From Brugia malayi (lineage: Eukaryota; Nematoda; Chromadorea; Rhabditida; Onchocercidae): DNA of 64,000 nt. The stretch covers positions 9,732,501 to 9,796,500 of the forward strand of contig NW_025062476.1 of NCBI RefSeq assembly GCF_000002995.4, written 5' to 3'. How positions within the stretch are numbered: the first letter of the stretch is position 1; every line of letters starts with the position of its first letter. Both the position numbers and the translations under genes were made by a program. This document shows positions 53,001 to 64,000 of this stretch, piece after piece. Under the pieces are notes generated by a model, which saw only the letters and a program-made list of their open reading frames with translations, was not told where the DNA came from and searched no databases.

Positions 53001-55818
53001 TCATAAATAATCTGAAGGTCTTGCAAAAAGAATTCACCCAACGGAGTCGCAAAAGACGTCGTTTATTTGAAGATATAAAGAAGAAGCATGACTCAGGCAA
53101 ACAGGCTCGACTCATGCGTTTCGGCATAGTGCAAATTAAAAAGATGACAAAAGTTAGTATTGTTCAAGTGTGTTCTCACTTCACGATTAATTTATTATTT
53201 TTGTCAGAATTTAAATGTCTGTCAAAAATACTGTCATCTTTTTGGAAATTTATCAACCTCTATATCGACTAATGCATTTCAGAAATGCAAGACTCGTTTC
53301 ACTCTAGTTAGTATTTCTTAAAGGAAGAGGAAAGTGCATCTACTTCGAATATAAATGTCGAAGATGATCAGTCTGGAAATCCAAGTGATTCGGAAGAAGT
53401 TGGAATTCAGAATCAAGATCCTCTTCTAGTCATTGTCCCTTCTGGTGATCGATATAACCTCATCAAACAACTAGAAACCTTCGAACCACAAATTGTTATT
53501 CTTTATCATTCCGATATGGTATCCCTTCGCTTATTGGAGGTAAAGTATTATTTTGAGCTGTTCAGACAAAGTTTTAAATAAAATTTCTTTAAATTAGAAT
53601 TAACACATGGCATAAGTCGTCAACTTTGAATAAATGAAAGTAGAGAAAGACATTTTTTGGAATCATTGCGAATAATCTTAGTAATCTACACTGCATATAT
53701 TTAGTTAATTATGTACCGTTGCAGATGTACAAGGCATGCCACTCTCACATACCGTTAATAATCTATATTGTAATGTACGGGAATTCAAATGAAGAAGAGC
53801 GTTACCTCTGCTCACTGAGGAAAGAACAAATTGCCTTCGAGGAAATGGTGCGGGAGCAGGGGGTATGTCCGATTGTAATAGTTAACCTTAGGGATTTGAC
53901 TAAAGTGTATTTTTAAAAGTAATTATGTGATAAACCATTTTCAGACGCTGATGTCCGCTAGGGAATATGAAACAGATCGTGAAGAATCGCACAGATTGAT
54001 ACTTATGAGATCAACGAGAGATGCTGGTGGAAGAGCTAACCAAAACGAAGGAAACCCAAAGGTGAATTTTTTCACTTTGTCGAAGTTCATGAACCATTAA
54101 ATAAACCACTGAAAAAAACATGAAGCACTTTTAAATATGAAAACACAATGTAATTCAGCATTTTAGGTGATAGTTGATATGAGGGAATTCCAGAGCGAAT
54201 TACCAACAGTGCTTTACAAGCGAGGTATAGATCTACTGCCAGCTACCATTGAAGTTGGAGATTACATTCTCTCGCCAAATATAGCTGTTGAAAGAAAAGC
54301 TCTCGATGATCTTACTCAATCACTTCATAGTGGTCGCATCTTCAAACAAATTGAACAGGTCATTTTTATCAATTTTTGTTTTTAGAATTAACTACTTAAG
54401 CTATCCTTTAGTGCTACTGATATTGAAATTAAATCTGTTAAAAACAGTTCTTTGGATTGCTCATTATATTAACATTTAGCTATAACATAACTCTTTTTTA
54501 GCATAAATTGTGTTTTAGATGCTTCGTCACTACAAAAATGTAATTCTGCTTATTGAAGCAAATGTCAAAGATGACTACAAAAAAGTTAATGGTGGTCCCT
54601 TCCAAGTAAGCTTTTGACCTTAACCTTATGTCTCTTTTTTTTTTTACTTTTTTTTTTTTTATTTTTTATGACATTAAGTTCAGCACAAAATTTTAACTCG
54701 TTAGTTCAAATTATTTCTGTTGTTTGTGTCTAGTTGTCCCATTATTGTGGAAAAATGAAGAAAAACGATAACTCATAACCATTTTAAAAAATTAAAGGGA
54801 GAATTAAGTCGTCGTTGTCGTGAAACGCGATCGCTTTTCACAGTTTTGGTGAGAGCATATCCAGCTATGAATGTTATTTGGACTTTAGATCCTGCTCATT
54901 CATCCGAAATGTTTGAAGAGCTAAAAGTAATTTATGTATTCCAATTATTTCTTTATTTTATAAATTACTGCTGCTGATACGACATTTATATTTGAAGTGC
55001 GATCCATTTTTTGCAATTCAGAACGAACTATTAAATGTAATTTATAATCAAATTTAGAAATGATGATATCATTTTAGATGTAGTTTAATGTTTTACAGCT
55101 AAATGAGCCGGACCCTGACCTGATTCAAGCATTAGCGGTTAAAAGTGATCTCGAGGAATGCACTGATTTACCTGATTCTGAATCAGGTTTTTTTTTTTTT
55201 CGATTCTCTTGTGAATGTAAAATTTGACTGTTAGACATATATGTTATATCAATCAATCCATTTATTACCCCATGTAGTATTTTTTTTTTTTGAAAAATCG
55301 CATCGGAGAACCGTTTTTCCTTTCCAAATTCAATTGCCGGATGGACTTGCTTTATTATGAACGAACTCAATTGACCTTTTTGATTAAGCTGACACTGTCA
55401 GTTATCCAACTTTTCGATCAATATCTGTTTTAAAAATTTTTCGTTTATAACCAAAGAGCAGTTCAATTCATCGTTCTTTAAAATGTTTCCCATTATAACT
55501 TTTTGCATTATTTTTCACGCTCGCTTTCTTTTCCTGATAAATTAAAACTCACTTTTCGTACTACTTTGGTTTTACTTAGGTGATAAGGCAGTATCAAGGC
55601 GTTTAAATTCTGTTTTACATCGGCAAATGACACGCCTACCACGTATTTCTAGTGGTGAAGTGACTCGCTTGATGAAATGTGGGAAAATGAAATGTTTATT
55701 GGATGTTGTCAACAGTGATGTGGACGAACTTGCAAGTGTTTTAAGTAACAAAGAGCTATCTTCTTCATTACACTGTTTTTTCAATACTGATTTAAAGTTG
55801 AAAGCGTTAATGCAATAA
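50025..55818 (+). CDS. xpf-1: DNA repair endonuclease XPF (ERCC4 family)
   Basis: XPF with ERCC1 cuts 5' of lesions in nucleotide excision and crosslink repair, in the nucleus. It starts MSEVTSSVEKAEVI, followed by the degenerate SF2 helicase-like domain: ELLTFERNIMLDTYADDV, GLGMERFILHHLHLYCDPQL, GGIQFITSRILMVDLLQERV, GIIVHRAHQ, LSGFQESFILRLYRERK, then NSGWLFTQTASKLFAEA and PPKWKALLKILEEIK. A basic linker (QRSRKRRRLFEDIKKK) and QIVILYHSDMVSLRLLE precede the nuclease domain. Nuclease residues are intact: VIVDMREFQSELPTVLYKRG, IEVGDYILSPNIAVERKAL with the catalytic ERKxxxD. The C-terminal HhH2 is present (LPRISSGEVTRLMKCG, LLDVVNSDVDELASVLSN), with a diverged first hairpin. About 20 exons; stop TAA at 55816-55818. 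AATAAA follows at 55846-55851. Confidence 0.94.
55171..55187. repeat. Perfect palindrome at an XPF splice donor, followed by a T-run
   Basis: CCTGATTC-T-GAATCAGG, extendable by one A-T pair on each side, then about 13 T. The GT of the splice donor for the LPDSES exon lies on the right edge of the palindrome. Confidence 0.85.
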
Positions 55819-58356
55819 CATGAATGAATTCATGAATATTCTTGAAATAAATGCATGGAAAAAAAAAAAAAAAACTGGTGAAGAATTTGAACAGTGCAAA
55901 CAAATCTTTAGGAACTTATTCTTTCCTTTTGCAGTTTTTGTTCCTGTCTTCTTTGTCTTCTTTCGTGATCTCTATTACCTTCATTGTCATCTTTGTTCAA
56001 TGCCAAATTGATCATTACTAAAATTAGTTCTGAATTGTCGTTTTTACTTAATTTCCATTTTTTATGCAGCTATATATCCATCTTTTTTTGGACAAAAATT
56101 GTCCTATTTGACTGATTATTTTTGGTTTCTATTCAATTTGTAGTTTATAATTTTCTTTATCTCTGTGGCTTATACGTTTTAATCAAGCATTAATTCTTAT
56201 CATTTAGTTCAAAAGGACTCTCTTACATTGAAATGTATGATATAGATTGCCGTTTTGCTCAGCTACGTGTTTTGGAAAATTACTTGACTCTGATGAAGTG
56301 GCTTGTTATTATTATTATTAAAGTTCTATCACATTTTTTCATTTAGAGTAACAAGAGTTTCAGAATATGCGATAAATCTAAAAATTTGAAAAATTATGAA
56401 CATTAGTCTTGTTTTTTCTTTAATATTATAAACTTAACTCATGCAGGCACTATTATCAACAAAGTTTGCTGATCTTCACTGTGACAGATCTATATTGTTT
56501 TTCCTCGTAGTGGTTCAATTATTCAATTTATTATTACTTTATCTTTTACCTCTTTTTTTCAGTATTTACTTTGTCTTTTGCCTCTTTTTTCAGCTGATTG
56601 ACGGAAGGGGTAAAAAGTTCCGTTTTTAATTCATCAGGAAATTGGTTATTTTTATGAATTCAAATTAAATAGCGAACTATTGTTATTAATGGAAAATTCT
56701 TTGTTAATAGAGGATTGCTTATAATTGCAGGAGGCGTTAAGTAAAAGCAGGCAGTTAAGGTAATTCAGTTATTGTTAACCAAAAAGGATATCCGGACGTT
56801 ATCCCTGACAACCTTTCTTACAACTGTTATTTATCAAATTAACCTTGATTCTGAGTCTCTTTTTATATCCACCTTTCCATTAAGTAATATTGCAATATTT
56901 CACTTTATCACATGAATGCAGAAAAAAATTTCTATGAAAAACATAAGTGATATTAACAATCGTATTAATAATGCATTATCTCATGGTAATGAATCTTTTT
57001 ACATTCACAAATCGAATTGTTACTTTCAATTTTCCATTTCAAAATTATTTTTCCTTTTAGTTCCAATTACATTTTTAACTTTTAATTTACATTAATTTCA
57101 GTTTTATTCTTTATTTATGTTTAATTTGATGGCAACTTAATGGCGATTACCACCAGTTTCTTTATTTTGGCTATACTTTAAATTTTAATTTCCCGTATTT
57201 AAATATTTTAACTAATATCGTTTAAGCTGAATGCATTATGCACGATTCCCGTAAGTAATCACAATGGAATTTATGAATTTGAAACATCTGTTTTACAGAA
57301 GCTGTTCTTTCGAGAAATTTTGAATTTTTTTTTTTTAATTTAATAATTTATAATAATTAACTATTAGTAGTATGTCCATTCCCTGCTTTATGTTGTTGAC
57401 ACCTATCATGTGGAGCAATAGGGTTCATTCATTTTTGCGCTGAGTAATATAATGAATATATTTTCAACACTCACTTTTTTTCGAATTAGCCTTGGAATTC
57501 TAGAATCTATATTTATTTTCGTTTCCAATGTTCAATCCTTTTTCAAATTGATGTGAATTGGCATGTCTGCAAAATTTTCTATTAACAAGGGAATTGCTTT
57601 TGCATTCCTGTTAATCCTGTTAAGAAATTTTTTCTTAGGATTTAAATAATTCTTTCCAGACTATTAAACCAATAAAAAACCAGTTTTTTAAATCATTGTT
57701 TGATCCTGTCTCAAAGTTATTTCTGCTCAAATTGTTTTATGCTTTAATCATTTCAATGTTACAGAAATTCCCACAAATTTTGAGAAAGATATAGGATGTA
57801 ATTAATTGCTTTGATAAATTCGAAGTGATTGTATTATTGGTTGAATCTGGAATGTTACTAATTGCTTGTACTTTTCACTTCATATTTTAACTTTTTTTTT
57901 GAAGTTTTTTTTTTAAGTAATATTGAGGAGTAGCTTAAGCATATCAGTTGTTGAGAGAAACAATTTAAGTAAAGTAATTTGATAAATTTAAGTGTATAAT
58001 TTGTTTGAGAAAATTTGAAATTCTGTTGAAAATCAATTTTCAAACGTGTCACATCAGAGTGCACATGCAATAATTTAAGCTTAATTATTACACATCGGGG
58101 GAAATAGTCTTTTGGATTTCAAATTAATCAAAAATTAATAATCAAAAGGTATGACTAATTATATTTCTAAACAACAAATGATAAAAATGTTCGTTATCGA
58201 CTCAAGTTTGGCTCACTAAAAATGTCTCCATGAAATAAAAATAAACTTGACATGTGTACCGTGCATTTGGATTCATCATCAACGCAAGCTCACTTTTTAG
58301 ATTTCAAGTTGCACTAAACGTTGTTATGCCTTAATAGAAGTGAAAGTAAATTTATA
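55819..58356. other. Gene-poor 2.5-kb region between XPF and the globin gene
   Basis: This is the longest stretch without a supported gene. The plus strand is T-rich with many pyrimidine tracts. An A-run of about 15 bases at 55858-55872 follows the XPF AATAAA. Two imperfect tandem copies of a pyrimidine/CAG unit lie at 56536-56562 and 56568-56593. A 62-codon frame at 56441-56629 is hydrophobic and probably noise. Confidence 0.5.
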
Positions 58357-60246
58357 ATGGGGAATGCAGCAGGCTCAATTAAGAGAAGTAAATCAATTGG
58401 CACATGGATTAGTTCAGAATGCGAGAATCCATTCGAAATTGCCTTCGTCAAAAAAGAACGGACGTGTTTGCGTGAAAGTTTTCAGGTCATCAGTTGTTTA
58501 ATTTCATTTTAAATTAAGTTTGTCTTTGGTGAAACTTATTTTTTCTCAAAATAGATAATCTAAATCGGTGAAATTCACGATTTCTTCCAAATATCTTTTT
58601 AGTCCTAGAATTTACAATCTTTTTTAAAAAACTCTTTTAGAAATTGGAAGATCCAAAAGAAATTATTGGAATTATATTTGTGAAAATCCTAAACGATATT
58701 GCACCTGAACTGAAAAAGGTCATTTTCTTGTTTTTCAACTTCTTAACACAAAATAGGTAATTTTCCGATATTAAAAATGGATAATTTTCTGACATTTAAA
58801 GCAATGAAAAAATAATTGTTAAGTCAACACAATACAATAAACTAACAAAATTAAACACCAAATTTCAATATTGAAGCAAAAAGTCTTAAGCTGCACATAA
58901 TACATGGAAATACTGTTCACAGTGTAATGAGAGGAAGTTTCGAACAATCTTCTAAATTGATGCATACAAGAATTACTAATTAGTAGTAATTGTAAATTCA
59001 TTCAGCGAGTTTAATTTTAATTAAATTGGCTAAAAAATTGCTAAGAAAAAATACTCTTATGTTAGTGCTTCATTATCTCTTGCTAAATTCGAATTAACCA
59101 AAATTTTTACAGCCTTTTGGCGTTGAAAGATCACCTAAAGCAACGATGCCAAAAATGCCAAAACTGGGTGGACACATCGTACGGTTTACCGATTGTCTTG
59201 ACCAAGTGTGTCTTGTTTCATTCAGAACTTTGTAGTTGCCATAGATTGGTTACATGCCAGAAGTGGATTGAAAATATTAGCTGCCAAATCATACTATTTA
59301 ATTCAACTTTCCTGATAAGCTATTGATAGTTTCGATTATATGATTTTAACTGATCAAAATAGCAAGTATTTTTATTGCTTACTTCATGATATCGAACTCT
59401 TTGTCGGATCATATTTCCATTATAATTATTTAGTTGTGAATAGAGTCATAAGAAAGTATCGATGAATAGATTTGTAACATTTTGTGGATTTTAGTTTAAA
59501 AACTTTTGATGGTAGCTAAATAAACTTATTTCGAAATGCGTTTTCATATTTCTATCAGTTTAAAAGATTCAAATGGACTGTTTTATCATAACAATTACAG
59601 TTGACAAATATGATTGGTTATACTGAAAATCTAATTGGTGCTTGGCAATTGGCTCGTAAAACTGGTCGAGCGCATTCCAAACAGTCATTTTTGGAAATGA
59701 ATCAAAATGAAGAGAAGAATTATTTTGCTGTTGTAGGCAATACATTCATCGATGAATTCATTCCCTATCTGAATGGTGAAAAAGTGATCCATTAGTTTCT
59801 TATTTTTTCTTCTTTTTTTTTTGGTACTTTTTTGACACTAAGCAAATAACAACAATTTTGACTGCATTTAGTTAAATTAGGTATTTTAATTTTAGGAAGA
59901 ACCAAGTCAAGATAAGAAAAGAGTGAGGTTTGCGTCCACTTATTCTGTGACAATGATAAGCGATGTGTGGCGAAGATTCTTCACTATTCTTGTAGCACAG
60001 ATAACGGAAAGTTTTGAACAGGAACGGAAAAAGCATAACAAGATAATTGATAAGAAGACATTAGCACCACATCAACTCAGTGAGCAGAATGCGCAAATGA
60101 ACAGAAGAAATTGGTTCGATTTTGTCATATACAATATTGTGGCTTACAAACTTTATACCAAGTCTTCAAAGCAAAGATATTTTTCTGCAATCAGTGATAT
60201 CTCAGGGAACACTTTTATAGTTTTCCGAACTCAACAAACTCGCTAA
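58357..60246 (+). CDS. Nematode globin with N-myristoylation motif
   Basis: Five exons (58357-58485, 58641-58718, 59113-59205, 59601-59783, 59896-60246) join in phase to 277 residues. The start MGNAAGSIKRSKS fits the N-myristoylation consensus (Gly2, small residue at 6) followed by basic residues, so membrane attachment is likely. Globin helices are recognisable: CLRESFQKLEDPKEI (A/B), IIFVKILNDIAPELKKPFGV (C-D), MPKLGGHIVRFTDCLDQ with the distal E7 His, GAWQLARKTGRAHSKQSF with the proximal F8 His, NYFAVVGNTFIDEFIPYL (G) and MISDVWRRFFTILVAQITES (H). Both haem-pocket histidines are present, so haem binding is expected. An insertion (EEPSQDKKRVRF) lies between G and H, and a tail of about 75 residues follows H. 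Many nematode globins of this kind are neuronal sensors or redox proteins. The exact orthologue is not assigned, and the last exon's end could be altered by a further intron. Confidence 0.88.
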
Positions 60247-61662
60247 AATTAAATCCTTCAAACTAATTGTAACCCATTCAACGTAACGCATAATTGTATA
60301 ATCAATCGTTTTCATCCAGAGAAGTGGACCTGGACTGGCAATGCTTGATGATTACAGTACATTAACACCGTGGTTGTTACAACGAAATTCGGGCATATTT
60401 GAAAAATAGTTATCACAACTTCGCACATATGATATCATTTACCAATGATTTATTGTAGATTCGTTTTGGAGCAATATAAATGTGGTAATTAGTTATTAAC
60501 TTTTGCTTCCCACCTGTAATTTATTCTTGTTGCAATAAAATTTTTGGTTTGTTTCACTAATTTTCCATTCATTAGTAATCAAATGTCATGGTAAACAAAA
60601 TATTAGAGAATTTTCCTATCAGATGAAAAGAATAAAAAGCGCCATCAAATTCCTACTGCGTGCAATGACATGGAGAAAATTATCCCAAAGATAATAGCTT
60701 CGTTTTTCTTACCGGAAATCATCAAACATTTTTTAAAATCACTTATGGATTTATTTAAAATTACAGAGATGAGAAGAAACGTAACGATCATAACGATTAG
60801 AGACACCTTTTCCACTTTATCCGCTGTAAAAGCTTACTGAACAAGACTATTTCAGGAGAGACACCAAATAAAAGACAAACCAATATCTACCGAAAATAAC
60901 AAAGTGAACTCTTCCTGGACTTCTATAAAGCATCCTCTAATGCACACAAACTCTTCATTCGTTATTTTATTTATATTAATGTAGAAAAGGTTTCTTCATA
61001 GTATAAAAATCGAAGATGTTCATTTCTTTGCAATAGCACGAAAAATTATTATGGAAGCACTAAAAGATCAACTGGCATCAAGCAATCCAGACAAAATAGC
61101 CGTGGATTATTTTAACTCACAAAACAATTTCGACTTTCTGTTATGTTTGTATAATAAAAATGAAATCGTGATTGTACTATATTTTGAAGCGGTGTAGTGA
61201 AACATGAGTAATTTTTTATTACACAAGAAAATTAAATTCTTCATTAATATAGAAAGAATAAATAAATAAGGTACACAAATTAGAACTGATTTGCACAATA
61301 TGATTATCAAAAATAATCAATTTCATGGCAAGAAATTTAGAATTATCTTTATATGGAACAATGTAATCCAACTTAAACAATTTGTGATGACTGACGATTT
61401 GATTGGGATTCATTTGATTTTGATAAGACCTAAAATTATAGAATTCGCGGTAAAACAGTACAACAAAATGATTATAAACTCGAGCTGTCCGTTCAAATCT
61501 TTGGAAATAGCTGGGTTCACAAAAGGTAAAGAAAAACTAATAATAAAAATATGGGAATTAAACAAGAATTTTTTCTTTTTTATTGCAATTATAAATTTTC
61601 AAGTCTACATCAGCAACGAAGTTAATTCTTTAAGAAGAAATAAAAACTAATTTCAAAAAAAA
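60247..61662. other. Convergent intergenic region
   Basis: About 1.4 kb between the globin and TVP23 3' ends. AATAAA near 60534 could serve the globin transcript. A frame at 61291-61650 (plus) is open for over 100 codons but consists of Ile, Lys, Asn and Phe; I take it as AT-rich noise. Confidence 0.5.
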
Positions 61663-62843
<1,181 letters not shown>

Positions 62844-63792
62844 ACTTCTCTCCTGAAAACAAGCTAAGCAAGACTTTACTTTTAAGCACAGCTATTAAAA
62901 TTTCTCCTTAAAAAAACTTCGCAAGAAATATTCATTCTGTAATGACATGAACAAAGACTGATGGCCATTAGTCAACGGTGGATAATCTTTATCGTTCCAC
63001 CCAAAAATTACTGACTACAGTAACCAAATACTCTTTACAAAGGAAAAAAGACCAACATAATTTAACACCTCTTGCGTCTCTTCTGATCCCCTCTGAAAGA
63101 TTAAAATAGTTGAAAGGCAAAAAACAAGAAACAGGGCGAAGCGTTAATTAAATCAAAATCCGAGAAAATTGAAGAACTCAAATTCACATGTCTTTATTTC
63201 GTCCTTCGTTAGTTGAAGTGAAAAACTCTATAATAAATGTACAAGTAAAACGGCAGGGTGGAAGAAATTTGTGCAGTGTTTGAAAACAAACTATAGTAAC
63301 CAAAACTTCATGTGAGAATTTATTATAAGACCAATTACAAAAAACAAAAATTACTTGCTTGCTGAAAAATTACTTGAGAAATGAGTAATGACGTCTCGAA
63401 AAAGAACATCAAAACACTAGTACTAATAATCTGATGTGAGATCTGATAAATCCCCCCTGTCCTGGAACAATAACATTGGATAAACTTAAACCAGAATTGA
63501 ACATAATACATTTTCTGATATTTTCCCAATCTCATTTCGTCAGAAAGTAAATTTCAAATTGTAGGGTTACCAAGTAAAATAAATGAAAAATGATAAAAAC
63601 TAACAAAGCAAAATCATAAAAACTGATAACGAAATCCTATGTCGTTAAAACAATTTAGCTTCCACAGCATCATATCATAGCTTTAAAAGTGGAATAAAAA
63701 TGGTATAATGTCATTTTAAAGATACAATTTTTATATTACACCGCATTATTTACAAGTTAATGCAATTAAATCCCATTCATTTGCCGTATTGT
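62844..63792. other. Intergenic region between TVP23 and the NRDE-2-like gene
   Basis: About 950 bases holding the TVP23 promoter and the 3' UTR of the next minus-strand gene. One 66-codon minus frame (63335-63535) has no recognisable features. Nothing coding is supported. Confidence 0.5.
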
Positions 63793-63960
63793 TCATTTCA
63801 TATCCAATAATATAGCAATTTCTTCATGCTCACACCGGAGCCTTAGCTTCTTTTCCACTAGTGCATCCAGTAATTTCTCATGCTCACCAGCACTGACGTC
63901 TTTGTAATCCATAATGAGTGATTTAGACCATGGACATTCAGTATATGCTAGGTAGAACAC
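63793..63960 (-). CDS. NRDE-2-like protein, C-terminal exon (runs off right edge)
   Basis: Only the last exon is visible: an acceptor (TTTTTTGAAG) precedes GTG at 63960, and the frame runs 55 codons to TGA at 63793. It reads FYLAYTECPWSKSLIMDY, then HEKLLDALVEKKLRLRCEHE and EIAILLDMK. The A..ACPWSK-like motif followed by a MxEKELR(I/L)R-like helix and an acidic end matches, as far as I recall, the C-terminus of NRDE-2, a HAT-repeat nuclear protein that acts in nuclear RNAi and RNA surveillance. With so little sequence this is moderately uncertain. Other HAT-repeat splicing factors could end similarly. The body of the gene lies beyond position 64000. Confidence 0.5.
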   Translation of the reverse strand: MFYLAYTECPWSKSLIMDYKDVSAGEHEKLLDALVEKKLRLRCEHEEIAILLDMK

Positions 63961-64000
63961 CTTCAAAAAACAATATATATTCAACAATAAAGTTTAATTC

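Noticed and set aside
55846..55872. AATAAA followed by a 15-A run, resembling the tail of a retrocopied mRNA
   Set aside because: The XPF gene upstream keeps all its introns, so this is not a processed copy; it is the normal XPF poly(A) signal next to a genomic A-tract.
61291..61650. Plus-strand frame of about 119 codons
   Set aside because: Composed almost wholly of Ile, Lys, Asn and Phe in very AT-rich sequence, starts without an ATG, and shows no splice context or motif.

Overview
This is a window of nuclear DNA from a nematode, most likely a clade III (spirurid/filarial) worm. The sequence is AT-rich, with many introns that mostly start GT and end TTTCAG or TTTTAG. Genes are dense on both strands, and nearly every recognisable protein has a clear animal or nematode relative: F-actin capping protein beta, class I PI3-kinase catalytic subunit (AGE-1/p110), NUS1, NDUFB3, carboxypeptidase Q, SDS22, SRP72, TBC1D20, ETHE1, XPF, a nematode-type globin, TVP23 and an NRDE-2-like C-terminus. 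The species assignment is an inference from base composition and family content. Gene calls were made by hand: exon joins were accepted when the splice dinucleotides and codon phase agreed across the junction and, where a family was known, when the order of conserved blocks agreed. Spans run from start to stop codon and include introns.

Layout, left to right. 1-1862 (-): a secreted PAN/apple-domain protein running off the left edge. 3230-4813 (-): cap-2. 6870-13990 (+): a complete class I PI3K p110. 14698-16152 (-): NUS1, converging on the PI3K. 16561-17375 (+): NDUFB3, head to head with NUS1. 17969-19768 (+): an unrecognised 176-residue protein. 20276-24437 (-): secreted carboxypeptidase Q. 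26360-28729 (-): SDS22, with a 69-residue single-pass membrane protein just upstream (29038-29247). 29889-30719 (-): an unrecognised four-exon gene. 31977-35812 (+): SRP72. 36220-39567 (-): an unrecognised multi-pass membrane protein. 41052-44526 (-): TBC1D20. 45762-48885 (+): ETHE1. 50025-55818 (+): XPF. 58357-60246 (+): a globin with an N-myristoylation motif. 61663-62843 (-): TVP23. 63793-63960 (-): the last exon of an NRDE-2-like gene whose body lies beyond the right edge.

The genes are mostly independent housekeeping functions rather than one pathway: secretory and Golgi traffic (SRP72, TBC1D20, TVP23, NUS1), mitochondria (NDUFB3, ETHE1), insulin/dauer signalling (PI3K), DNA repair (XPF), PP1 regulation (SDS22) and actin dynamics (CAP-2). 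I found no tRNA or rRNA gene, no CRISPR array and no intact transposon. The parts most worth a second look are the four unrecognised proteins, the myristoylated globin, a duplicated exon fragment in the multi-pass gene, two perfect palindromes in introns or at splice sites, and a long open frame antisense to the PI3K 3' end.
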